Below are positions 1 through 6,298 of a stretch of DNA of 35,649 bases, in pieces (the stretch's first letter is position 1; each line of letters opens with the position of its first letter). The notes below the pieces were generated by a model. The model searched no databases. It was not told where the DNA came from and was given only the letters and a program-made list of their open reading frames with translations. The stretch spans positions 1-35,649 of the forward strand of contig NZ_JALM01000121.1 of the NCBI RefSeq assembly GCF_000737195.2, read 5' to 3'. The DNA is from Sciscionella sediminilitoris. GTDB lineage: Bacteria; Actinomycetota; Actinomycetes; Mycobacteriales; Pseudonocardiaceae. The translations under genes were made by a program, and so were the position numbers.

Positions 1-263
1 GGACAACAAACTGGCCATTGACACCGAACGGTGATGTGCTTCTGGCGGCCGATTCGAGCGGCTTTCGCGGCCCACCCGACGCCTTCCCGGATCCGGGATG
101 TGCGCGCGGCGCGGCGGCCCCAGTCCAGGCGCATGTTCGCGGTGAGCGGCGGGCCGACGCGTAGCGAGGTCTGCTGGCCGCGGCGGTGCGGTGGGCGCAG
201 CATCGGCACCTCGAGCTCGTAGACGGTTGGCTGTGGTTGGTCGGGTTCAGCGGGATTCGCCAT
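1..263 (-). CDS. RusA-like Holliday junction resolvase, N-terminal part (runs off the window)
   Basis: An ATG at 263-261 follows the Shine-Dalgarno GGAAGGAG with about 6 nt spacing, and the frame is open for 87 codons to the window edge. After a linker of about 38 residues, the sequence has the RusA-like N-terminal pattern 'PPLTANMRLDWGRRA', then a basic helix, then 'ITVRCQWPV' where family members have a beta strand with a Trp. RusA enzymes cleave Holliday junctions in phage recombination and replication. The acidic catalytic residues that follow in this family (the DxDN region) would lie beyond the edge, so activity cannot be judged. It is the last gene of the early operon visible here. Identification rests on pattern memory only. 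Confidence 0.55.
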   Translation of the reverse strand, partial: MANPAEPDQPQPTVYELEVPMLRPPHRRGQQTSLRVGPPLTANMRLDWGRRAARTSRIREGVGWAAKAARIGRQKHITVRCQWPVCC

Positions 264-463
264 GCTGCTCCTTCCGGTGCCGGGCTGCGCCGATGACGGC
301 GGCCCGCGGTAACGGCCGTGTAGGTGGTGACGTGCCCGGCGCAGGCGATCGCACTGGTACGCCCGGGCTCGCCTTTCGTCTGCGCCTGGTGGTCGCCGAC
401 GTGGTGCGCGGCGCGGAGTGCCACGCCGAGGGCGGCGAACCGTGCGGCCCGGTTCGTTGTCAC
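264..463 (-). pseudogene. Short actinophage protein with HHVGDH and TKGEPG motifs, apparently truncated
   Basis: A GTG at 463-461 overlaps the TGA of the Gp37/Gp68 gene (GTGA). The first 40 or so residues contain 'AAHHVGDHQAQTKGEPG' and 'CAGHVTTYTA'. This resembles the N-terminus of a small actinophage membrane protein family (DUF3307-like, often labelled transcriptional regulator), whose members usually carry a few extra residues after HHVxDH and then transmembrane segments. Here the frame turns into Arg/Pro-rich sequence and runs through the RusA start without a stop, so the domain is not completed. I read it as a deletion remnant. It could instead be a short functional leader peptide. No membrane segment is visible. 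Confidence 0.35.
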
Positions 464-1527
464 GCGCTCACCTCCGCAAGCGGGCGCGTGTCGCGCGGAT
501 CGACGATGAACACCTGCTGGTTGTCGTCGATCCGGATCCGGAGCAGTGGCCCGTCGTGGGCAATCACCGTGCCGGGTAGCCATGTGTCGGCGGTTGGATT
601 CCACTCGACCCGACCCCCGTGTTCTGAGCACGGGTACGCCTCGTATGTGAAACCGTCGAGCAGTCGCCCGGTGCGGTGTTTCCCGTTGCGCTGGATCGTC
701 ACGGCTTGGCCGCGCGCACCGAACGCTGCCGGACGGGTCGCGCCGTCGCGTTCGATGTAGAGCGCACCACGGGCGCCGCGCTCGGTGGCGCACACGGATT
801 CGGGCGCCCACTCGCCCCACTGCTTGAAGAAGTACAGGACATTGGCTGCCGCGCACTGGTCTCGAAGGCCACGCACCCAGTCCGGGTGCACCGGCCGCGC
901 GCCGCGACCGGATTCGCCGCCGACGATCAACCAGTCAATCGCCTTCGTTTCCGGGAGCACGATCGGCCCGAGGAGTGGTTCACAGGACAGGAACCGAACC
1001 GCGGCCGGGGTGTCGAGCAGCGCCGGGATCCGGATATTCGCCCACTTCTGGTCCTCGACGGACACGCCGAGCCACACGTTCGGCACTGGTAGCTGAACCA
1101 TCGGCGTGAATGGGCGAACACCGTCCCGCCATGCCCACGTCGTCACCAGTTCCGCGAAGTGCGGGGCCGAGAGCAGCGAGCGCATGCGGCCGTGCCGCTT
1201 GGTCAAGATCTGGAACGTGTGCTGTGAGCAGCGCGCCATCACCGCGAACACGCGCGCTATGAAGGCGTCCGGCACATCGTCGTGAAACAGGTCCGACATG
1301 CTGTTCACGAACACGCGGCGCGGCTTGCGCCACCGCAACGGCTCGGCGAGCTTGTCCGGGCGCAGCTGCACATCGAACCCGTTCTCGAAGTAGTGCCCGG
1401 GCGTGCCCCGGAAACGCTCGGCGAGCGTCTTCGCATAGCAGTGATCGCAGCCCTCGGACACCTCCGTGCACCCAGTCACCGGGTTCCACGTCGTGTCCGT
1501 CCACTCGATCGTCGTTCTAGCACTCAA
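460..1527 (-). CDS. Phage Gp37/Gp68 family protein (DUF5131, cysteine-cluster protein)
   Basis: A 355-residue protein with the family signature near the N-terminus: 'IEWTDTTWNPVTGC' followed by C20-X6-C27-X2-C30, then 'FVNSMSDLFHDDVPD' and 'QILTKRHGRM'. 'NVWLGVSVEDQ' and 'RFLSCEPLLGPI' follow, and 'DWLIVGGESG' with 'YFFKQWGEW' complete the core by about residue 235. The cysteine triad is suggestive of a radical-SAM-like iron-sulfur site, but the reaction is unknown. The last 120 residues are an extension beyond the usual core. The TTG start at 1527 is chosen because AAAGGAG lies 7 nt upstream; it overlaps the previous gene by 11 bp. Common in actinophage early operons. Confidence 0.85.
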   Translation of the reverse strand: MSARTTIEWTDTTWNPVTGCTEVSEGCDHCYAKTLAERFRGTPGHYFENGFDVQLRPDKLAEPLRWRKPRRVFVNSMSDLFHDDVPDAFIARVFAVMARCSQHTFQILTKRHGRMRSLLSAPHFAELVTTWAWRDGVRPFTPMVQLPVPNVWLGVSVEDQKWANIRIPALLDTPAAVRFLSCEPLLGPIVLPETKAIDWLIVGGESGRGARPVHPDWVRGLRDQCAAANVLYFFKQWGEWAPESVCATERGARGALYIERDGATRPAAFGARGQAVTIQRNGKHRTGRLLDGFTYEAYPCSEHGGRVEWNPTADTWLPGTVIAHDGPLLRIRIDDNQQVFIVDPRDTRPLAEVSA

Positions 1528-1915
1528 TGCCCGCTCCTTTCTGATCCGTGGTTCGCTCGACTTTCCGGCGCCGGGCCGCGCCGAGCTCGTCGGTCTGCTG
1601 TTTCGCGGCTGCGACGAGCGCGCCCGCCAGCTGTAGAGCGGTTTCGGCGGTCATGCACTCGACATCGCCGGTGTCCTGTCCCCACCGGTCCCGCAGGAAG
1701 ATGCACGCCGGATGGTCCGGGGTTTCTTGCGCGATGACGGTCCATTCCCTCCCGACCTGCCAGCGAAGACCGTCGATATCGGTGCGCTGGCACGGGTCCT
1801 CGTCCGCCCCGCCGATCGGCAACGGCAACCCGGACACGTCCACGGGGTGGTGCACCGTTTCCAGGTGCCGCACCCGTTCGACAAGCTCGTTGATCAACTC
1901 GTCTCGGCTGGTCAT
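1517..1915 (-). CDS. Hypothetical phage protein (132 aa)
   Basis: I do not recognise a family. The ATG at 1915-1913 overlaps the TGA of the zinc-finger gene (ATGA) and follows GGGGAGG at about 8 nt, which fixes the start. Residues 1-25 (MTSRDELINELVERVRHLE) are a likely amphipathic helix or short coiled coil. The middle (about 55-85) has 'GREWTVIAQETPDHPACIF', which looks like a small beta sheet, and 'MTAETALQLAGALVAAAKQ' forms a C-terminal helix before a basic tail. No transmembrane segment or signal peptide is present. It is translationally coupled to genes for a zinc finger and a Gp37/Gp68 protein. Confidence 0.75.
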   Translation of the reverse strand: MTSRDELINELVERVRHLETVHHPVDVSGLPLPIGGADEDPCQRTDIDGLRWQVGREWTVIAQETPDHPACIFLRDRWGQDTGDVECMTAETALQLAGALVAAAKQQTDELGAARRRKVERTTDQKGAGIEC

Positions 1916-2130
1916 CGAATCGCCTCCCCGGATATCCGGCGCCGGGCCGCGTCGAGCTCGCCAGTCTGGTGCTGGGTGGTTTGCTGGATGCGTTGCCAGT
2001 GCGCGGGTCCGCGCAGTGGGTTGCCGGTGATGGTGTTGCGGCAGGTGGTTCCGGCGGGTGCGCCGCATCGGGGGCACGGGTATTGCTCGGCTTCCCAGGC
2101 GGTGTGGTTGAACTCGTCGATGCGGGTCAT
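1912..2130 (-). CDS. Small phage zinc-finger protein (72 aa)
   Basis: The protein has a single treble-clef-like motif, 'YPCPRCGAPAGTTCRN' (C-X2-C-X6-C), followed by His residues in 'GPAHWQRIQQ' that could complete a zinc site. This matches the small DNA-binding zinc fingers found in actinophage early operons. The ATG at 2130 overlaps the stop of the upstream gene (ATGA), and its own stop overlaps the next ATG in the same way, so it sits in a translationally coupled chain. A longer version starting at 2226 would overlap the upstream gene heavily and is less likely. The function is probably nucleic-acid binding; the target is unknown. Confidence 0.75.
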   Translation of the reverse strand: MTRIDEFNHTAWEAEQYPCPRCGAPAGTTCRNTITGNPLRGPAHWQRIQQTTQHQTGELDAARRRISGEAIR

Positions 2131-2816
2131 GACGCTCGTTCCTGTTCGTGGCGGCAGAACGCGCATGTCGCCGAGACACCGGTGTCGGGGTGGATGAACT
2201 GGCCGCCCGCGGTGTGGTGGCGGCATTCCTGGGCGAGGTCTTGTTTGGCGGCCTCGATTGCCAGGCGCACCTCGACCCGCTCGGCAGCCAGCGACGCGGC
2301 AGCCGCATCGGTGCGGCGACGGGCATCTGCGCAGGCACCACAGTTCGGCGGGTCCGGGTCGTGTTGGTGCGCGGGGCAGCGCCGCGGATCCGCGCGCTCG
2401 CGCGCGTCCCCTCCCTTCCCTTCCTTTCCTTTCCCTTCCCCACGATAGGAGTCCGGTAGGGCTACCGGAGGACTATCGGAATGGTGCGGGGGTGGTGGTA
2501 GACGTGACGGTGAGGGTTTCTGGATCTTCTGGTGCTCACTCCAGTTGGTGACTTCCAGATACCGCCGACCGTCCACCTCGTAGCGCACAATGCGCCCACG
2601 GGCGGCCAGGGTTTCCAGGTCTTCCTCGATCTCGGCGAGCGACACGTCATCGAGTGGCCAGATATCGCCCTTGATCAACCGCGCGTTGTCCTTGGTGCGG
2701 CCCTGATCGTCGCAATGCGTCCAGAGACCGATCCATGTCAGGCGCGCACGCAATGGCAGCACCGACACGTCCTCGGAGCGAAAGAAGCTTGGCTTGATCG
2801 TGCGAATCCGCGCCAA
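2127..2816 (-). CDS. Phage replication-initiation-like winged-helix protein
   Basis: Residues 1-95 begin 'ARIRTIKPSFFRSEDVSVLP' and continue 'TWIGLWTHCDDQGR', 'LIKGDIWPLDD', 'LAARGRIVRYEVDG' and 'WSEHQKIQKPS'. This is the conserved N-terminal domain of actinophage replisome-organiser or replication-initiator proteins. The usual C-terminal region is replaced by a low-complexity Gly/Lys/Glu linker (residues about 124-140) and a Cys/His-rich segment with several CxxC-like pairs, possibly zinc binding. It starts with TTG directly after the stop of the upstream gene (0 bp gap), chosen because family members begin Met-Ala-Arg-Ile. The Shine-Dalgarno is weak, consistent with coupling. Role inferred from the N-terminal domain. 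Confidence 0.8.
   Translation of the reverse strand: MARIRTIKPSFFRSEDVSVLPLRARLTWIGLWTHCDDQGRTKDNARLIKGDIWPLDDVSLAEIEEDLETLAARGRIVRYEVDGRRYLEVTNWSEHQKIQKPSPSRLPPPPHHSDSPPVALPDSYRGEGKGKEGKGGDARERADPRRCPAHQHDPDPPNCGACADARRRTDAAAASLAAERVEVRLAIEAAKQDLAQECRHHTAGGQFIHPDTGVSATCAFCRHEQERAS
2407..2441. repeat. 35-nt uninterrupted polypyrimidine/polypurine tract
   Basis: Positions 2407-2441 contain only C and T on the plus strand, in a quasi-repeat of CCCTT/CCTTT units. It lies inside the replication-like gene and encodes the Gly/Glu/Lys linker. On the coding strand it is a run of Shine-Dalgarno-like purine motifs. It is followed by a GC-only alternating stretch (GCGCGCGAGCGCGCGG on the coding strand). 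Confidence 0.85.
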
Positions 2817-3323
2817 CTAGGCCACCACCCGACGAGTATTCGCCGCCAGCCCGAGGCGACCACGGATCCGAAGCACCGTGCGGGCCGAGATCTGCGCCCA
2901 CCGGGCGATCTCGCGATCGCTGAGCCCGTGCCCGTGCAGGCGACGCACCACCTCTCGGCGCTCGCCCACGGTGAGCTCTCCGCCCGGCAGGTGACCGGCC
3001 ATGCAGCGCAGCACCGCAGCCTCGTCCGGCTCGTCCGATGCGGTCTCTGGGGCCAGCACCGCGGCGGTCGGTGCGTTCACGCCGACCGCGCGCAGCCGCG
3101 AGGATCTCAGCCACGCCAACAGCCCACCCGGGGACTGGTCCACGGGCACCATCGCGGCCAGCACCACCGCCAGCGTGTGCAGGCCGGGCCCGTTGAGCGT
3201 GGTGACCTCGTTGATGGCCTCATCCACGCCGTCCCGGTCGCCGAGGCGCACCGCCCACGCCAACCTTGAGGCGACCGGGACAACGGCGTCGGTGCGTGGA
3301 TCCCCGGTCAGCGAGAGCGTCAT
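2817..3323 (-). CDS. Helix-turn-helix phage protein (168 aa)
   Basis: The N-terminal 90 residues are helical ('VASRLAWAVRLGDRDGVDEAINEV', written here in part) and contain no recognised domain. Residues about 115-160 hold a clear helix-turn-helix: 'LTVGERREVVRRLHGHGL', then 'SDREIARWAQISARTVLRI', typical of a sigma-4-like or resolvase-like DNA-binding fold. The ATG at 3323 overlaps the TGA of the HNH gene (ATGA), and the TAG abuts the TTG of the replication-like gene. The role is probably DNA binding in early gene control or replication. I cannot name a family with certainty. Confidence 0.75.
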   Translation of the reverse strand: MTLSLTGDPRTDAVVPVASRLAWAVRLGDRDGVDEAINEVTTLNGPGLHTLAVVLAAMVPVDQSPGGLLAWLRSSRLRAVGVNAPTAAVLAPETASDEPDEAAVLRCMAGHLPGGELTVGERREVVRRLHGHGLSDREIARWAQISARTVLRIRGRLGLAANTRRVVA

Positions 3324-3703
3324 GCCGCCACCCCCTTCGGCCCGTGCGGTACCGGTGTGCGGCCACCGAGGTTGTCCAGCAACACGAACACCGGATCACC
3401 GAACAAGCACACCTGCACCGGGACCTGTTCGGGTTCGGCACGGCCGGTGCGGCGGATCGACCAGCCCCGTTCGTAGTCCGGGACCCGGTGTTCGGTGATC
3501 GCGCCGTGGCACCCGGTCGTGCCCGAACCACACAGGTGCAGCAGGTTCGACGGGCGCCACGGGTCCCAGATCTGACGGCCCTTGCGGTGATGCACGTTCG
3601 TCGCCCGTGCCCGCCCGCACACCTCGCAAACCAGACCGCTCCGTTCCGCAGCGATCATCCGCCCGACGAACTCGGGTGTCCGTCTCGGTGGCTGTGGATT
3701 CAT
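3320..3703 (-). CDS. HNH endonuclease-like protein
   Basis: A 127-residue protein with 'GLVCEVCGRARATNVHHRKG' (zinc knuckle CxxC plus the first His pair), then 'SNLLHLCGSGTTGCHGAITE', which supplies the Asn, the second cysteine pair (C-X6-C) and the final His of a beta-beta-alpha-metal nuclease. HNH enzymes nick or cut DNA; phage copies act in packaging, recombination or host DNA degradation, and which applies here cannot be told. The ATG at 3703 is the first start after an in-frame stop, with no strong Shine-Dalgarno. Its ATGA overlaps the end of a frame that runs antisense through the nucleotidyltransferase gene (see findings). Confidence 0.82.
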   Translation of the reverse strand: MNPQPPRRTPEFVGRMIAAERSGLVCEVCGRARATNVHHRKGRQIWDPWRPSNLLHLCGSGTTGCHGAITEHRVPDYERGWSIRRTGRAEPEQVPVQVCLFGDPVFVLLDNLGGRTPVPHGPKGVAA

Positions 3704-3777
3704 ACGGCATCACCGGACCCAAATCCGTAGGGAGTGCCATCGGTCGGTTTACCGGCGACGCGAGGCGACGGGGCTGG

Positions 3778-3783
3778 TATACA
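3778..3783 (+). promoter_or_regulatory. -10 box of a leaderless promoter for the nucleotidyltransferase gene
   Basis: TATACA ends 6 nt before the ATG at 3790, which places the transcription start at the ATG. There is no Shine-Dalgarno upstream, and the -35 region is not well conserved. Confidence 0.6.
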
Positions 3784-3789
3784 GCTGGC

Positions 3790-4419
3790 ATGAGGATTGG
3801 CCAGCTGGCTGTCACCGAGCAACTGGAGGCATTTCGTGCCGCGCTGAAGCGCAACGAGATGTTGATGGAGGTACTGGCCCGAGCCACCGAACTTGATCTT
3901 CCCGGCTGGTACCTGACCGCGGGGTGTCTGTTCCAGACCGTGTGGAACGTGGCGACGGGTCGGCCGCCCGCTGACGGGATCAAGGACTACGACCTGTTCT
4001 ACTTCGATTACTCCGAACTCAGCTGGGAAGCCGAGAACACCGCCATCGAAGCCGGCGCCCGCTTGTTCGGCGACCTGCCCGTCGTCGTGGAAATCCGCAA
4101 CGAAGCCCGAGTGCACCTGTGGTACGAGGAGCACTTCGGCGTGCCGTGCGAACCCTACGCGTCGACCGAAGCAGCCATCGATTCCTTCGCAGCGACGACC
4201 TGCTGCCTCGGCGTTCGCCGAGACAACGCAGATCACTGGCGCATCTACGCACCCCACGGGTTCGCCGACGTGTTCAACCTCGTCGTCCGCCCCAACCCCG
4301 TGCTGGCACCCCAGCACGTCTACGAGACGAAGTCGCGACGATGGCGCCAGCGATGGCCGGAACTGACGGTGTTGCCGTGGCCGCCCGACAAACCAGCGGG
4401 AGACAGTGCGGGTAGCTGA
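3790..4419 (+). CDS. Nucleotidyltransferase-family protein (NTP_transf_6 type), probable prophage cargo
   Basis: A 209-residue protein resembling the DUF925/NTP_transf_6 family: 'GWYLTAGCLFQTVWN' (residues 39-53), then 'GIKDYDLFYFD' (63-73) with the D66-x-D68 metal-binding pair of polymerase-beta-like nucleotidyltransferases. A matching third acidic strand lies around 'VVVEIRNEARVHLWYEEHF', and 'CLGVRRD' with 'FADVFNLVVRPNP' completes the fold. Substrate unknown. It is the only plus-strand gene inside the minus-strand early operon and has its own leaderless promoter, so it can be expressed from a silent prophage. That pattern is typical of morons (toxin, defence or host-benefit genes). No partner antitoxin is visible. 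Confidence 0.82.
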   Translation: MRIGQLAVTEQLEAFRAALKRNEMLMEVLARATELDLPGWYLTAGCLFQTVWNVATGRPPADGIKDYDLFYFDYSELSWEAENTAIEAGARLFGDLPVVVEIRNEARVHLWYEEHFGVPCEPYASTEAAIDSFAATTCCLGVRRDNADHWRIYAPHGFADVFNLVVRPNPVLAPQHVYETKSRRWRQRWPELTVLPWPPDKPAGDSAGS

Positions 4420-4476
4420 GAACATCCCGGTGCGGAGCAACGTCACGTGGATGGTCAGTTCTTCGTACATGCTCAT
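4420..4476 (-). pseudogene. Start of an operon gene cut by the nucleotidyltransferase gene
   Basis: ATG at 4476-4474 follows AGGAGGT at about 7 nt and overlaps the methyltransferase stop (ATGA), so it is an excellent start. Only about 19 codons (MSMYEELTIHVTLLRTGMF) precede the 3' end of the convergent nucleotidyltransferase gene. The frame then stays open antisense to that gene as far as a TGA at 3702-3700. I interpret this as a remnant of the phage gene that occupied this slot. Confidence 0.45.
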
Positions 4477-5501
4477 CCCGCTACCTCCTGGCCGAGCAGC
4501 AGCGGCAGCAGGAAGCGGTACGCGGCCGTGGCTTGCTGCGGGATGACGCCGTTTCCGGTCAAGCGGAGCTGATCGTTGCGCGCAATGCCGGGCACAGCGG
4601 TGATCCATCCGGCGGGAAGGCCCATCATCCACTCGGCCAGTGCCGGGTTCAGGACTCGCCCGCCTCGGGTCCCGGTGACGGTGGGAACGGGTGCTGGGCG
4701 TCCGAGCAGGTGTTCCCAGCGGCGGATGGCGGGCTCGTAGCGTCCCCAGTCGACACCTGTCGGGCCGCGTCCGTCAGCGTCTCCCTGTGTCCCCACGCTG
4801 GGTTCGATCCACTCGAGGACGCCGCATCCATCGCCGTAGGTGTCGGCAGCAGGTGTTCCACCACGTCCTGCAGCTGGACCGAATGTCCGCCCGCTGCGCG
4901 CTTCTCGGGGTGTTGCGAGCCTCCGTTGCTGGCCTGGTTCGCCGAGGGTGTCGGTAGCAGCGAGGAAGATGCGGAACCGGCCGTGCGGGGCGCCGATGTC
5001 GGCAGCGCGTAGGCCACACCAGACCGCGTCATACCCGAGGTCGGCCAGGTCTGCGAGTACACGTCCGAGTGCTCGCAGAACAACCCGGTCGCCGGGGTTT
5101 CCCACACATCCCGGGCAGGATTCCAGATCGCTATCGGCCTCGGCACTAGCCGCTCCCCTCACGTTCTCCCACAACACCAACGACGGGCGCAGAACCCCAA
5201 TCGCGTCGCACATCGACGCCCACAACCCCGACCGCGTGCCCGTGCGCATCCCCTTGCGACTCCCGGCCCCGGAAATGTCCTGGCATGGCGAACCCCCAGC
5301 CAGCACATCGACCGGCCCGACACGGTCCCAGTCCACGGCGGTGATGTCGCCGAGGTTCGGCACCCTCGGCCAGCGATACGCCAGCACCGCCGCGGCGGCA
5401 GGATCGTTGTCGCACACCCACACCGTGTGAACCGGCAGCACCGCTGCGATCGCCATGTCGAGACCGCCATACCCAGTGAACAACGAACCCAATCGCATCA
5501 C
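4473..5501 (-). CDS. DNA (cytosine-5) methyltransferase
   Basis: Transfers a methyl group from S-adenosylmethionine to carbon 5 of cytosine in DNA. Motifs in order are SAM-binding 'GSLFTGYGGLDMA' (residues 5-17), catalytic 'GGSPCQDISGAGS' with Cys73 in PCQ, 'WENVRG' (motif VI, 111-116), 'GAPHGRFRIF' (motif VIII) and the C-terminal 'LTGNGVIPQQATAA' (motif X). The target-recognition part is short and rich in Gly/Pro. At 342 residues it is a compact phage-type enzyme. No restriction enzyme is adjacent, so it probably protects phage DNA or marks it. The GTG at 5501 overlaps the RecT stop; an ATG one codon later is equally possible. A second open frame overlaps its middle (see findings). Confidence 0.92.
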   Translation of the reverse strand: MMRLGSLFTGYGGLDMAIAAVLPVHTVWVCDNDPAAAAVLAYRWPRVPNLGDITAVDWDRVGPVDVLAGGSPCQDISGAGSRKGMRTGTRSGLWASMCDAIGVLRPSLVLWENVRGAASAEADSDLESCPGCVGNPGDRVVLRALGRVLADLADLGYDAVWCGLRAADIGAPHGRFRIFLAATDTLGEPGQQRRLATPREARSGRTFGPAAGRGGTPAADTYGDGCGVLEWIEPSVGTQGDADGRGPTGVDWGRYEPAIRRWEHLLGRPAPVPTVTGTRGGRVLNPALAEWMMGLPAGWITAVPGIARNDQLRLTGNGVIPQQATAAYRFLLPLLLGQEVAG

Positions 5502-6298
5502 GACGGCTCACCGCCGAACAGGTTCTCGTCGACCCCGCCGGGCTCGGCGGCGTTCTCGGCTTCGATCTCGGCCAGGTCCACGGCCCGGTCGTCGGTGTCG
5601 TCCTCGAGCGCGGGTTCCTCGGCCCGACCGGTCTCGGGCTCGGCAGGCTCGGCCGCGGGTTCGAGCGCGGGCGCCGTTGGTTCCACGGTGGGTAGTGGTT
5701 TGCGGCGGGCGGTGCGTTTCGACCGCGCCGACATGGTGGGAGTGCGTTCGTCGGGGGTCTCGTCGGCGAGTTCTTCGGTGGAATAGGGCATACCCAGCAT
5801 CACGTCGGAAGCAATCAACCGGCACAGCTCCGAGGTCGCGCGGGCCACGAGCATCGCTTGGGGCATGCGCCGCCAGTTCGACTTGCCCGTGAGATCCATC
5901 TTCTTCGCCCGATCCAGGGTCCACACCGAGCGCTGCACGTTCTCGTCACCGCGGCGCTGCCCACACACGATTGCGCGGGTGTCGCAGGATTCCTCGACCC
6001 ACACCGTGTGCCCGCGCGACTGCACCAGCCCGCGCAGCGCGTGCGCCCGCATCGCCGGGGTCCCGTTGATCACGTCGATACTGCGCAACGCCGACATGGG
6101 CTCCAGGCCGATCTCGGCGCCGGTCAAGATCGCCGCGGTGATCTCTCCCGGCTTGCCCTTCATCGCCTCCGGCACGAACGAGGTGCGCGCCAGGGACTCG
6201 GCCACGAGGTGGGCCTGGCGGGCATCCAGTGCCCACTGAGCCAGCTTCGAAACCTCCACCCCTGGTTCCATGCGGGGTTCGATCTCGTTCTCGGTCAT
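5498..6298 (-). CDS. RecT-family single-strand annealing protein
   Basis: Residues 10-175 carry the RecT core: 'VEVSKLAQWALDARQAHLVA', 'ITAAILTGAEIGLEPMSALR', 'INGTPAMRAHALRGLVQSRG', 'VWTLDRAKKMDLTGKSNWRR', 'MPQAMLVARATSELCRLIAS'. RecT proteins bind single-stranded DNA and anneal complementary strands, working with a 5'-3' exonuclease; the partner is the next gene upstream. The C-terminal 80 residues are acidic and low in complexity (Glu/Ala/Pro), like the tails that recruit partner proteins. The ATG at 6298 overlaps the exonuclease stop (ATGA), and the stop overlaps the methyltransferase start, so all three are coupled. Length (266 aa) is normal. Confidence 0.88.
   Translation of the reverse strand: MTENEIEPRMEPGVEVSKLAQWALDARQAHLVAESLARTSFVPEAMKGKPGEITAAILTGAEIGLEPMSALRSIDVINGTPAMRAHALRGLVQSRGHTVWVEESCDTRAIVCGQRRGDENVQRSVWTLDRAKKMDLTGKSNWRRMPQAMLVARATSELCRLIASDVMLGMPYSTEELADETPDERTPTMSARSKRTARRKPLPTVEPTAPALEPAAEPAEPETGRAEEPALEDDTDDRAVDLAEIEAENAAEPGGVDENLFGGEPS

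Noticed and set aside
1517-2443. A 308-codon minus-strand frame covering three small phage genes
   Set aside because: Only the part from ATG 1915 has a Shine-Dalgarno and a natural composition. The rest overlaps the zinc-finger and replication-like genes in another frame.
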